In this document: one piece after another, positions 1 through 7,547 of the stretch
Numbering within the stretch: the stretch's first letter is position 1
Layout: the number at the start of each line of letters is the position of its first letter
IMG/VR virus record: IMGVR_UViG_3300035698_004408
Coordinates: 1-23,738 of that record
DNA: 23,738 nt
From: a virus
Strand: one strand, 5' to 3'
Made by a program: the position numbers and the translations under genes
The notes under the pieces: model-generated
Databases searched by the model: none
What the model was told of the DNA's origin: nothing
What the model saw: the letters and a program-made list of their open reading frames with translations, nothing else

Positions 1-150
1 AAGGAGAGCGGCGAGTTGATGGAGCGACACCAAGTAGAAGAATACACCGACGCCGTCCTCAACATTGTCATCGAAGAGATCAAAGCGGTGCCCGGATTCG
101 AGGCAGTCATTGATCGCATCGTGACCCGCGTGGACGACATTTCCCTATAA
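1..150 (+). CDS. Small acidic hypothetical protein (5' end uncertain)
   Basis: The frame is open from the first base to a TAA at 148-150. An ATG at 19 preceded by AAGGAG at 1-6 could be the true start and would give a 43-residue protein, MERHQVEEYTDAVLNIVIEE and onward. Alternatively the reading frame continues from the left and the gene is partial. The product is acidic and predicted helical, with no motif I recognise. It lies just before a holin-like gene, so an accessory or lysis-region role is possible but only from position. Confidence 0.45.
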   Translation, partial: KESGELMERHQVEEYTDAVLNIVIEEIKAVPGFEAVIDRIVTRVDDISL

Positions 151-173
151 TCCCCTCTATTTACGAGATTCCT

Positions 174-365
174 ATGGACCCCAAGTCCCTGTTCGCTTCG
201 AAAACCATTTGGTTCAACGTCCTGACTCTGCTGGCCTTGAGCCTGACGTCAGTCGCCGATAGCTCGATCATCCTCGGCAACCCCGTTGCTGTTGGTGTGA
301 TCTCGGTCGCCACCGCCTTGGTGAACGTCGGGCTGCGTTTGTTTACGAAGTCGCCGATCAAGTAA
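174..365 (+). CDS. Small holin-like membrane protein
   Basis: This is a 63-residue protein with an N-terminal SKTIWFNV motif, a hydrophobic stretch at about residues 13-26, a second at about 32-52, and a short basic end (RLFTKSPIK). The pattern of SKT-W-N-V followed by two hydrophobic segments and L-R-L/F-T-x-x-P-I is common in small phage proteins annotated as holins or holin-like. If so, it would sit in the inner membrane and release or activate the lysis enzyme. The gene is followed at once by a strong intrinsic terminator, so it ends a transcription unit. No good Shine-Dalgarno is seen before the ATG. Function is inferred from family resemblance and topology only. Confidence 0.6.
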   Translation: MDPKSLFASKTIWFNVLTLLALSLTSVADSSIILGNPVAVGVISVATALVNVGLRLFTKSPIK

Positions 366-388
366 CGCAGATGCTGCGTTCTCACAAC

Positions 389-420
389 CGGGTGCCTAAT
401 AATTAGGCACCCGTTTCTTA
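389..420 (+). terminator. Rho-independent terminator after the holin-like gene
   Basis: A perfect 11-bp inverted repeat (389-399 with 403-413, CGGGTGCCTAA arm) closes on a TAA loop and is followed by TTTCTTA. It lies 23 bases after the stop of the holin-like gene. The near-perfect symmetry could also make it work weakly in the other direction. Confidence 0.85.
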
Positions 421-424
421 CAAT

Positions 425-480
425 CCGCCTGATCCGCCTGATCCGCCTGATCCGCCTGATCCGACGGTAACGCCTGATCC
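425..480 (+). repeat. 9-bp tandem repeat CCGCCTGAT
   Basis: Four perfect copies of CCGCCTGAT occupy 425-460. A fifth, imperfect copy (CGCCTGATCC) is at 471-480 after an interruption, CCGACGGTAA. The array sits between the terminator and the next gene and is bracketed by two copies of CCCGTTTCTTAC (410-421 and 482-493). On the minus strand it reads as an Arg-Arg-Ile repeat with no sign of being a gene. Confidence 0.9.
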
Positions 481-511
481 GCCCGTTTCTTACGCCCACA
501 CACCGATTCCC

Positions 512-1171
512 ATGTCACAGAAAACCGTAGCAGCCGTGCTTATCCTGGTCGCTTCCGCACTTGGCGGCCCCGTTGCTGTGAAGCAATCACTCAACGCCGC
601 ACGAGTGGACGTGGTCATTGTAGGCCCCTCAGACGCCGTTGTAGGCGAGTTGGTGAAGCTGTCGATTGACGGTGACCTTCCCTCTTGGCTGCTGCCTACA
701 GACGACGTACACGTCGACAAGGGCACCTGCTACATCAGCTTCCGCAAGGACGGTCGCTACGAAGTCATCGGCAGCTCGCTGAGCGGCGGCAAGATTATTA
801 ACGTGCGACACTCGATTTTGGTCGGTAAACCGCTCGCCCCGCTCGCACCACTGGCGCCGCCTCTTAAGCGGACTCTCGCAGAAGATGTTGCGAGTTGGGC
901 GGGTGAGTCGTCCGCGCCCAAGGCCGCGTGCCGCGCGATCGGGAAGAATTTTACGGCCGCTGTTAGCCAAGCAACGTCCACCCAGTCACTCTTGACCGCC
1001 GTGTCAGCTCTGAATCGTGAAACGAATCAAGCCGGTTGCGAAGCTGTCCTGGCGAAGATCCAACGGTACATCTTCGAGAACGTCCAAGGCAAAGACCTGG
1101 AAACCCACAAGAGCGCTTTCACCGAAATCGGCAGCGGTCTGATCTCCTACGCCAACTCAACCCCTCAATAG
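512..1171 (+). CDS. Exported hypothetical protein with Pro-rich linker
   Basis: This 219-residue protein begins MSQKTVAAVLILVASALGG, a short hydrophobic segment typical of a signal peptide or membrane anchor. A beta-rich region of about 85 residues follows (roughly residues 30-105, VDVVIVGPSDAVVGELVKLS), resembling an Ig/PKD-like fold. A LAPLAPLAPP linker comes at about 108-117, then an all-helical C-terminal half. It may be an envelope-facing protein of the lysis block or a small virion protein; I cannot name a family. The next gene starts nine bases after its TAG, so the two are probably co-transcribed. It is the first gene after the terminator and repeat, which suggests a new transcript starts between 421 and 511, though I see no clear promoter. 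Confidence 0.7.
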   Translation: MSQKTVAAVLILVASALGGPVAVKQSLNAARVDVVIVGPSDAVVGELVKLSIDGDLPSWLLPTDDVHVDKGTCYISFRKDGRYEVIGSSLSGGKIINVRHSILVGKPLAPLAPLAPPLKRTLAEDVASWAGESSAPKAACRAIGKNFTAAVSQATSTQSLLTAVSALNRETNQAGCEAVLAKIQRYIFENVQGKDLETHKSAFTEIGSGLISYANSTPQ

Positions 1172-1179
1172 AGCGCCCC

Positions 1180-1488
1180 ATGAAAGACATTGCAATCGTC
1201 GGCAACAAGCCGCGAATAATCACCGGCTACAAAACGATCTCTGGCTCCGCCGCCGCCATCGTCTCGTTCGGCCCGGCGCTGACGTGGGGCGTGCTGCTAC
1301 TGTCCGCGCCCGCGAACGTCACGAACTTTGTTGTGTCAACAAACCCCGGTGTCTCCCTCGGCAGCGCTGAGAACGGGGGGTTCCTGCTCGTCCCCGGCGC
1401 CTCGGTATTCGTCCCGGCAGAATATCTTAAGGACGTTTTCTTGTTGCTTGTTTCAGGCACCCCCATCGTCCATTACATGGCCTACTAA
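1180..1488 (+). CDS. Small beta-rich virion-type protein
   Basis: This is a 102-residue protein. The frame is open further upstream (from about 1036), but that part overlaps the previous gene, and the ATG at 1180 just after the preceding TAG is the natural start. The sequence alternates hydrophobic and small residues: a W-G-V-L-L-L strand, then an N-V-T-N-F-V-V-S-T-N-P-G-V strand, then an L-L-V-P-G-A-S-V-F-V turn. This is the pattern of small phage structural proteins in which a surface-type beta-sandwich offsets a coordinate value, often found next to tail fibre or decoration genes. Its stop overlaps the start of the next gene (TAATG), implying translational coupling to the lectin-like protein. 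A virion or receptor-contact role is inferred. Confidence 0.65.
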   Translation: MKDIAIVGNKPRIITGYKTISGSAAAIVSFGPALTWGVLLLSAPANVTNFVVSTNPGVSLGSAENGGFLLVPGASVFVPAEYLKDVFLLLVSGTPIVHYMAY

Positions 1489-2165
1489 TGTTCTTGGGGC
1501 TCCCACGATATGCCGGACCAGGCGGTCTGATCGGTGGCTTTCACAGCACCTACCTCGCACCTCCCGGTGGTGGAGAACCCGCGCCCAATACGGGTCTGGG
1601 CGTGTATTTCAACGGCGTCAATCAGGTTGCGACGTATGCGGCGGCCATCGTGCCCGCCTCTGCGGATTACACGTTCAGCACTGAATACAACATGCCGAGC
1701 TCCAGCGGCGGCGCTCGCTTGTACGCGGCAAACGGCGGTGTATTCTTCATATCAGTCACACGGGTCGAGTACAGCCCTGGCCTGTTCCGTTCACAATGCA
1801 GGCTTCAGGGGCCGTCAGCCTCTGGCACGCTCTCGGTGACTCACAACATCACGCCCGAACTCCCACGAGATGTTTGGTACAAGTTGACAGTCACTAAGGT
1901 CGGCCTGGTCTACACGATCGGTGTAGATGATAACGGGTCTACCGAAGAGACCTTTGCAAACATAATCGACACCCCAAGTAGCACACCCCGCACGGCGTAC
2001 AATGGCTCGGCGTACTCGCGACAGTCGATGCGAAACATTCGCGTAGAATCATCTGCCGGTAATTACTACTATCTTTGTGATGAAGGTACCGGGGTGACTC
2101 TGAATGACAACAGCCCCAACGATAATCACGCGACCATATCCGGCACCGTACCGTACTGGCTGTAA
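1488..2165 (+). CDS. LamG/concanavalin A-like lectin-domain phage protein
   Basis: This 225-residue protein starts within the stop of the previous gene (TAATG). After a Gly/Pro-rich N-terminus (residues 1-40) comes a jelly-roll-like region: YFNGVNQVATYAA, a DYTFSTEYNMP strand, RDVWYKLTVTKVGLVYTIGV, then SMRNIRVES. The end, LCDEGTGVTLNDNSPNDNHA, is the typical closing motif of LamG/ConA-like domains in phage fibre proteins. Such domains bind glycans or stabilise fibre tips. Its distance from the tail genes but adjacency to lysis-type genes is notable. It may be a receptor-binding or decoration protein. The fold call is fairly firm; the exact role is inferred. Confidence 0.7.
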   Translation: MFLGLPRYAGPGGLIGGFHSTYLAPPGGGEPAPNTGLGVYFNGVNQVATYAAAIVPASADYTFSTEYNMPSSSGGARLYAANGGVFFISVTRVEYSPGLFRSQCRLQGPSASGTLSVTHNITPELPRDVWYKLTVTKVGLVYTIGVDDNGSTEETFANIIDTPSSTPRTAYNGSAYSRQSMRNIRVESSAGNYYYLCDEGTGVTLNDNSPNDNHATISGTVPYWL

Positions 2166-2202
2166 CCGGCCACCCCGCCCTTTAGAATGGACCTCTAAGA
2201 AC

Positions 2203-3036
2203 ATGCAAGTAATCCTGTCAGCTATTTGGGCAGCCTCACTGTGCATCACAGTCGCGACCGCAACGCCGCGCTTTGATGTAACACCTGATCCGACCCCTCC
2301 CGAGTGGCAAGAGAGGGGCGCAGGGGAAACGTATGTTCTGTATCGTACCCACAACGTCCGCGCGATGTCGCAAGGCAAAGCGGGTTCCTGCGTAGGGGCT
2401 GCGCACTCGAAGGCACTGGAGCTGCAACACGGCATCCCGTTCTCAGCCGAATGGTCCTACGGCACCAGCCGCAAACACTTCGATCACAACAGCCCGTCCC
2501 CCGGCAGCAATTGTGCATGGGCAGCCCAAGCCGGGAAGGATGTTGGTAACCTCCCGGCCTACTACTACATTTCACAAGGTGTTGACCTTACCGAGTACAG
2601 CGCTCAGCGCGCGAAGCAATGGGAACGCGGCCCGCCCGTCGAGCTTGAATGGGTTGCTGGTCAGTATCGTGGGTCCGGCTTTGTTCATATCTCCTCCTGG
2701 GAGGAACTGCGTGGCGCGATCGCCAGCGGTCACCCCGTCATCGTGGGGAGCCCGGTCGGCTTCGGCTCGAAGCGCGGTCAAGTATTGGACAGCCGCGGTC
2801 GACTGTCTTCGAAGTGGTGGTCACGTTGGCCCCACGCCATGGTTTTCTGTGGTGTTAGTGACGGAAACAGCAAACAAGCCCTACTGCTGAATAGCTGGGG
2901 TTTATCTTGGGTCTCTGGTCCTCGTTGGGTGGGTGATGAGCCCGCTGGTAGTTTCTGGGTGTCGAAGCGCGACGCCGAAAAGATGCTAAGTTATGGGGAC
3001 GCCTGGGCCATCCTTCCTATCCAAGGTTTGAAGTAG
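2203..3036 (+). CDS. Exported papain-like (C1 family) cysteine protease
   Basis: This 277-residue protein starts at ATG 2203; the open frame extends back to 2104, but that part overlaps the lectin gene. Residues 1-20 (MQVILSAIWAASLCITVATA) are a signal peptide. The catalytic signature of clan CA/C1 peptidases is complete: Q57 of the oxyanion hole and C63 in SQGKAGSCVGAA, H211 in RWPHAMVFCGV, and N230 in LLLNSWGLSWV. The enzyme should cleave peptide bonds outside the cytoplasm. It could be an endolysin-like enzyme acting on proteins or peptide crosslinks of the envelope, or a virion protease used at entry. The next gene, an exported thioredoxin, begins immediately after its TAG, so the two are likely co-translated. 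A thiol protease beside a disulphide reductase is a sensible functional pair. The substrate is unknown. Confidence 0.85.
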   Translation: MQVILSAIWAASLCITVATATPRFDVTPDPTPPEWQERGAGETYVLYRTHNVRAMSQGKAGSCVGAAHSKALELQHGIPFSAEWSYGTSRKHFDHNSPSPGSNCAWAAQAGKDVGNLPAYYYISQGVDLTEYSAQRAKQWERGPPVELEWVAGQYRGSGFVHISSWEELRGAIASGHPVIVGSPVGFGSKRGQVLDSRGRLSSKWWSRWPHAMVFCGVSDGNSKQALLLNSWGLSWVSGPRWVGDEPAGSFWVSKRDAEKMLSYGDAWAILPIQGLK

Positions 3037-3618
3037 ATGAAATCCTATGTTCTCGCTCTTACGTTTATTAGTGCTTTGGCGTTCGCCCCGCCCGCTGAGG
3101 GACAAAATTCTGTTGTCATCCCCAATCCTGGTCAAGTGGCTGAACAGTCTGTACCCTACGATCTCGGCTTCTACGCCCCCGACACCCGGCCCGACAGCGT
3201 CATTCCCGAGGGCAAGGCTGATACGGTCGTTGTTTTCTCGGCGTCGTGGTGCGCACCGTGCCGATTGATGAAGCCCACGTGGCGAGAGCTGCGCGCGGAG
3301 GGATACCGAGTCGTCTACATCGACTTGGATAATCCCTATGGTGAAGTCGGCAGCTATCCGTATGTAACGAAAGAGTTCATCGACGGCGCGTTGCAAGACC
3401 GCCCAACCAGTGTCCCCACGATTAAACTTTACAACAGTGAGCTCGACATTCAAATTGGCGAGACCATACACGGGGCCACGTCGAAACAACGCATCAAGGA
3501 AGACCTATGGAAGCCATCACAGTTGCCGGACTTAGCGCAGGATGCTGCGCAGTCATCCTATGTTCCTCCTCAATTATGGCATGGGCTCGACAGATCAAAG
3601 TCACGAAGGCGCTATTAG
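3037..3618 (+). CDS. Exported thioredoxin-like protein
   Basis: This 193-residue protein starts directly after the stop of the protease gene (TAGATG). Residues 1-22 form a signal peptide (MKSYVLALTFISALAFAPPA). The thioredoxin core shows the active-site motif SASWCAPCRLMKP with C72 and C75, and the cis-proline motif SVPTIKLYN with P127. It should reduce or exchange disulphides in the periplasm or at the envelope. The last 37 residues are basic and low in structure, and they are encoded in the region that overlaps the next gene by 112 bases. It may keep the neighbouring papain-like protease in its active thiol form, or open disulphides in a host surface layer. The family is clear; the partner is inferred. 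Confidence 0.88.
   Translation: MKSYVLALTFISALAFAPPAEGQNSVVIPNPGQVAEQSVPYDLGFYAPDTRPDSVIPEGKADTVVVFSASWCAPCRLMKPTWRELRAEGYRVVYIDLDNPYGEVGSYPYVTKEFIDGALQDRPTSVPTIKLYNSELDIQIGETIHGATSKQRIKEDLWKPSQLPDLAQDAAQSSYVPPQLWHGLDRSKSRRRY
3496..3502 (+). promoter_or_regulatory. Ribosome binding site deciding the start at 3507
   Basis: AAGGAAG lies about five bases before ATG 3507, inside the thioredoxin gene. It supports this early start for the overlapping membrane protein rather than a later one after the thioredoxin stop. Confidence 0.7.
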
Positions 3619-3785
3619 CGTGCCCCTTCTGCACTTCATTCTGGTGCAGTCTGATCTTTGATCCCAGTGCCACTGTCTTCGCGACCATGGCTGTCGCAAA
3701 CTTCACCATACTTTTCATTCACTGGAGCTTCACAACCTATGGCAACACTCCTCCCGAGGCCGAAGCTGCTGCGCGGACTGATTAA
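3507..3785 (+). CDS. Small membrane protein with CPFC motif (DUF1360-like)
   Basis: This 92-residue protein begins inside the thioredoxin gene in another frame. The start is supported by AAGGAAG just upstream and by the first membrane segment (about residues 4-25, AGLSAGCCAVILCSSSIMAW), which would be lost with a later start. A second hydrophobic segment lies at about 53-74. Between them is LLACPFCTSFWCSL (C39, C42, C47), which matches the CP-x-C-x-S-F-W signature I associate with DUF1360-type membrane proteins. The function of that family is not known to me. Two conserved cysteines beside a membrane segment, next to an exported thioredoxin, suggest a redox or metal-binding role, but this is inference. 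The tail is polar and acidic. Confidence 0.7.
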   Translation: MEAITVAGLSAGCCAVILCSSSIMAWARQIKVTKALLACPFCTSFWCSLIFDPSATVFATMAVANFTILFIHWSFTTYGNTPPEAEAAARTD

Positions 3786-4110
3786 GCGTCGCATCGTTTC
3801 CGGTGACGCCAAAACCGTCGCGCTCATCAACAGCCGACTCGACGACCCCGCGACGTATCGCGCCCTGAACGAGTATTTCACCACCAATCGCGGATCGAAG
3901 TGGATCGACCGCTTCAAGGTGTGGTGCGACTGGTTGTGGTTGCACAAAGACGCTATCCTGCGCATTCTTGGTCTGGTCCTGATGTTCACTGATGGAGAGC
4001 CCACCCTAAAAACGATCGAGGACGTTGAGGCCGAAGACAAGGCCAAGGCCAAGGCCAAGGCCAAGGCCAAGGCCAAGGTTGAGACGCTCGACTTGGGCTT
4101 CAACAAGTAG
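3739..4110 (+). CDS. Membrane-associated protein with Ala-Lys repeat tail
   Basis: This 123-residue protein has its start chosen at ATG 3739, giving MATLLPRPKLLRGLIKRR; an upstream extension to 3658 would lie inside the previous gene. It overlaps that gene by 47 bases. Residues about 53-78 (KWIDRFKVWCDWLWLHKD, then AILRILGLVLMF) look like an amphipathic helix followed by a short membrane segment, a pattern seen in many uncharacterised proteins of phage lysis regions. The C-terminus has a run of alternating Lys and Ala encoded by AAGGCC repeats. The position directly before the terminase raises the possibility of a small terminase, but no helix-turn-helix is visible and the membrane-like segment argues against it. 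Confidence 0.6.
   Translation: MATLLPRPKLLRGLIKRRIVSGDAKTVALINSRLDDPATYRALNEYFTTNRGSKWIDRFKVWCDWLWLHKDAILRILGLVLMFTDGEPTLKTIEDVEAEDKAKAKAKAKAKAKVETLDLGFNK
4039..4080 (+). repeat. In-frame AAGGCC hexanucleotide repeat
   Basis: Six perfect AAGGCC copies (4039-4074) and a seventh ending AAGGTT code for a Lys-Ala run. The six-base unit keeps the frame, so copy number could vary by slippage without breaking the gene. Confidence 0.92.
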
Positions 4111-4111
4111 T

Positions 4112-5785
4112 ATGAAGTTCGACCTCCGCGAACGGATTCAGAAAGCACTGAAAGACGCTTCATTAACCACCTGCACCAGGTGGGCTGAGAACCGCGTCGT
4201 CATGCCTGCACCCTTTCGAGGCCCGATCAACTTCGACCGCTTTCCATGGCAGCGGGAAATCCTGGATATCGAACGCGGGACCATCACGGTCATGAAGGCC
4301 GCCCAGATCGGATACTCGATCGCCGGGATGATCCGCGCCTTGTACGTGTTGTCGGAGCGCCGCGAGGACGTGTTGTATGTTCTGCCCACACAAGGTCTGG
4401 CGGGTGACTTCTCCAAGGGACGTCTCGACGCCTTGGTCGAATTGTCGCCCCAACTGCGGACCTTGTTCAAGGGCGGGGACTCAGTTGGACTCAAGACCAC
4501 AACCGAGCGCGCGAACCTTTACATCCGGGGTTCGGTGTCGAGTCGGGGGTTGGTCTCGGTGCCAGTGGCATCCGCAATCATCGATGAGTATGACCGGTGC
4601 CAAGATGGGACGTATGACCTTGTGACCGAACGTCTCAGCGGTCAAGTGAACAAATACCTTTTCGCGCTGAGCACGCCGACTCTGCCTGAGTTCGGAATCA
4701 GCAAACAGCACGCGCTCGGGACGATGGAAGAATTTTTCTTCAAATGCCCATCATGCAGTAAGCAGATTACCTTACGGTGGCCGGACAACGTTATCGTTTG
4801 CGGCGACTACCCCGGCGACCCTGAGTCTGCCAAGACGCAATACATTTGCAACGAGTGCAAAGCAGTTCTGCCGCATGAGACGAAGGCGGAGTGGTTGCAA
4901 GGTTCCGCTTGGGTCCCTGCGAAACCAGAAGTGAAAGGTCACCGATCGTTTTCGATCAACCAGATGTTCAGCTCGACAGTGACTCCGGAAGAGATGGCAA
5001 ATGCAAGTCACAAAGCAGAGTTAAGTGAATTTGCCGCTATCGAGTTTAAGAATCAGAAGCTCGGCCAGGCTCACATGTGCGAAGGCGCGCGGCTGACCGA
5101 TCAAATTATTGAGGCGTGCAAGATTGGCGGGTACACCCTGGGTGGTGAGCGCCCCGAGGATTCGACCCGGCTGATCTGCATGGGAGTCGACGTTGGGTCA
5201 TTCCTAGATTGTTGGATCGCGGAGTTCACGTTTGATCGCGACCCCCGAAACATGCCCTATGAAAACTCAACGTCAAAACTGCTGCAAGCAACCAGAATCC
5301 CGTCAACGGATTCGAACTGTTGGGAACAAGTCGGCAACTTGATGCGAGAGTGGCAGATCCGACACGCCTCGGTCGACTTTCAGCCAGACACAGTCAACGC
5401 CCGCCGCTTCTGTCGCGCGTTTCGTGGATACGCTACCATGGTCGCCTACCGGCGCGGTACCGTCGGCAACGAGATCAAGGTGACAGAAGATGAACAGATG
5501 GTCAAGTGCTTAACTGTCGACCGAACGGTGTTTCTCGACCTGTCGCTCGGACGGTTCCACAAAGGAAAGATCAAGATTCCTGGATCTATTCCGGGGGTCG
5601 TGCGAGAGCACTTGAAAGCTCCCATCCGCACGTTTGAAATTGATGACCTCGGTCTGCCGCGCGGCGTCTATCGCAGCATCGCAGATGACCACTTCGCCCA
5701 CGCGTCGGCATACTGCGAGATCGCATTCATGCAAGCATTTACACAATCCACGGGTCGGACCATCCAGGCCGGAGAAGGTTACTAA
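4112..5785 (+). CDS. terL: Terminase large subunit, GpA-like
   Basis: This 557-residue packaging motor and nuclease drives DNA into the prohead and cuts it. The start at ATG 4112, one base after the previous stop, gives MKFDLRERIQKALKD; the frame extends upstream only through the antiphase reading of the AAGGCC repeat. The ATPase domain shows a Walker A-like KAAQIGYS (residues 62-69), as in lambda gpA-type terminases. Walker B is at 156-161 (IIDEYD, with D158 and E159). A LFALSTPTLPEFGISK motif follows, then two CxxC pairs (CPSC and CNEC) that probably bind zinc. A nuclease domain begins near MGVDVGSFLDCW. It is followed by the portal gene with one base between, the usual packaging order. No small terminase is recognised nearby. 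Confidence 0.93.
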   Translation: MKFDLRERIQKALKDASLTTCTRWAENRVVMPAPFRGPINFDRFPWQREILDIERGTITVMKAAQIGYSIAGMIRALYVLSERREDVLYVLPTQGLAGDFSKGRLDALVELSPQLRTLFKGGDSVGLKTTTERANLYIRGSVSSRGLVSVPVASAIIDEYDRCQDGTYDLVTERLSGQVNKYLFALSTPTLPEFGISKQHALGTMEEFFFKCPSCSKQITLRWPDNVIVCGDYPGDPESAKTQYICNECKAVLPHETKAEWLQGSAWVPAKPEVKGHRSFSINQMFSSTVTPEEMANASHKAELSEFAAIEFKNQKLGQAHMCEGARLTDQIIEACKIGGYTLGGERPEDSTRLICMGVDVGSFLDCWIAEFTFDRDPRNMPYENSTSKLLQATRIPSTDSNCWEQVGNLMREWQIRHASVDFQPDTVNARRFCRAFRGYATMVAYRRGTVGNEIKVTEDEQMVKCLTVDRTVFLDLSLGRFHKGKIKIPGSIPGVVREHLKAPIRTFEIDDLGLPRGVYRSIADDHFAHASAYCEIAFMQAFTQSTGRTIQAGEGY

Positions 5786-5786
5786 G

Positions 5787-7547
5787 ATGAAAAATACAAG
5801 GTTCACGATCTCTACGTTACGGCACCCCCGGTACCTGTCCGATTCTTTGGACTGGGAAAAGTGGCGCGATGCTTTCGAGGGTGGCGAGTTCTACCGTGAC
5901 AACTACCTGGTCAAGTTCGAAGACCGCGAGACCGACGCCGACTTCCGCCAGCGTCGCGACCTCACACCGATCCCCTCGTTCGCCAAGTCCGCGCTGCTTG
6001 ACGTTCGGAATAACATCTACCAGCGGTTGGTCAGCGTCACACGTGTCGGCGGCTCGAAAGCCTTCCAAGACGCAGTCGCCGGTTACAACGGCGGAGTCGA
6101 CGGCGAAGGCTCGACGATGGATTCGTTCATCGGCGACGATATCTTGACCGAGTTGCTGCTAATGGGTAAGGTTGGCGTTTACATTGACGCCCTACCGCCG
6201 GAAGGGCCGACACTGGCCGACGCCAGTTACCCCCCGTTCCTCACCTGCTATCGCATCGAGGACATTCTGTCTTACACGAAAGCTCCGCGCGGAAAGGGCG
6301 GTGAGTTCTCAAGCGTCCTCCTGCGCGACCACAACGTCACGGTCACGACCGAGCTCGGACACGGTGTGTCACTGCCCAGCGGAGTCGAACAGCGGCTGCG
6401 CCTGGTGTGGAAGGACGACAACGGGTTCGTATGGTTTCGAATGTATACCTCAGAGGGCGAAGTCATCCTTCACCGGGACTCGGGCCCCGACGGCGCTGTC
6501 CTCACCAACTTGAAGCGTGTCCCCTTCGTGCTGATGGACATTGGTGACTCCCTCATGAAGGACGTCGCCTCGTACCAAAAGGCTCTGTTGAATCTCAGCA
6601 GCAGCGACGTATTCTACGCCATCAAGTCGAACTCCCCCTTCCTCACGATCCAACGCGATCAATTCGCGTCGGGTGACCACTTGAAAGGGCCGGAGTCCGC
6701 CGCCGGCGGCGCTGGTGATCGCGCCGAGAGCGTGGGGGCCGGGAAGGGCCGGTACTACGGCGTCAACTTGGAGCGTCCTGGGTTTATCAGTCCGCCCACT
6801 GACCCACTCGAAGCGTCTATGAAGCTTCAGGACAAGCTGGAGGGAAACATCCGCTCCCTGATCAACCTCGCCGTACAAGGCAAGGCGGGCAGTCGGACGG
6901 AGTCCGGCGAAGCCAAGAAAGTCGGCCAAGGGGGTCTCGAAGCTGGGTTGTCTTTCATCGGCATGGCACTCGCAAACGGCGAGAAGCTGATCGCCGACGT
7001 GTGGGCCGAGTACGAAGACGTGGAGAACCCCAAACCCGCTACCATCAAGTACCCCGATCGGTACGTCTTGAAGTCAGACATTGAGCGCCTGGAAGAAGCG
7101 TCCGAAACGCTGAAGCTCGTCGAGCGCCTGCCGACGCAAGAGCTGAAGCGGGTTGCGTCAAAGATGATTGTTGACACGCTCCTCAGTGGGCGCCTGTCGC
7201 AGTCCGAAGTCGATCGGATTTACGCCAAAATCGACTCTAACGATTACATCCTGAGTGACCCCCAAGTGACACTCCAGGCCCACAAGGCTGGACTGGTCGA
7301 CGATCTGACCGCCTCAGAGGCTCTGGGATATGACGCCGGTAAGGTTGTGCCCAAGGCCAAGAAAGACCGCGCGGAGCGCATTGCCGAGACGCTCAAGGCT
7401 CAAACGCCCCGCGACCAGCAAGGGCAAGCGCCAAACTTTGCCGCGCGCGGAGCTCCCGAGCTGGACACGAACCCAAACAGCGGCTCCGACGAACGGACCT
7501 ACAAGTCAAACGAAGTCCCAGAACCTGCTCCGACCGAGACCCCGTAA
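5787..7547 (+). CDS. Portal protein
   Basis: This 586-residue protein starts at ATG 5787, one base after the terminase stop, behind GGAGAAGG at 5771-5778. A longer frame back to 5634 overlaps the terminase and is not needed. The first 100 residues include YRDNYLVKFEDRETDADFRQ and ALLDVRNNIYQRLVSV, and the middle has GDDILTELLLMGKVGVYIDA, which are typical of portal proteins of the DUF4055-like group. A long helical region (about residues 350-500) matches the portal wing and stem, and the last 70 residues are polar and disordered-looking. It forms the dodecameric ring at one vertex through which the terminase pumps DNA. Its TAA overlaps the next ATG. Assignment rests on size, pattern and position after the terminase. 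Confidence 0.85.
   Translation: MKNTRFTISTLRHPRYLSDSLDWEKWRDAFEGGEFYRDNYLVKFEDRETDADFRQRRDLTPIPSFAKSALLDVRNNIYQRLVSVTRVGGSKAFQDAVAGYNGGVDGEGSTMDSFIGDDILTELLLMGKVGVYIDALPPEGPTLADASYPPFLTCYRIEDILSYTKAPRGKGGEFSSVLLRDHNVTVTTELGHGVSLPSGVEQRLRLVWKDDNGFVWFRMYTSEGEVILHRDSGPDGAVLTNLKRVPFVLMDIGDSLMKDVASYQKALLNLSSSDVFYAIKSNSPFLTIQRDQFASGDHLKGPESAAGGAGDRAESVGAGKGRYYGVNLERPGFISPPTDPLEASMKLQDKLEGNIRSLINLAVQGKAGSRTESGEAKKVGQGGLEAGLSFIGMALANGEKLIADVWAEYEDVENPKPATIKYPDRYVLKSDIERLEEASETLKLVERLPTQELKRVASKMIVDTLLSGRLSQSEVDRIYAKIDSNDYILSDPQVTLQAHKAGLVDDLTASEALGYDAGKVVPKAKKDRAERIAETLKAQTPRDQQGQAPNFAARGAPELDTNPNSGSDERTYKSNEVPEPAPTETP

Noticed and set aside
3739-4110. Small terminase subunit directly upstream of the large subunit
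   Set aside because: No helix-turn-helix is visible, and the Trp-rich amphipathic and hydrophobic segment fits a membrane-associated protein better.
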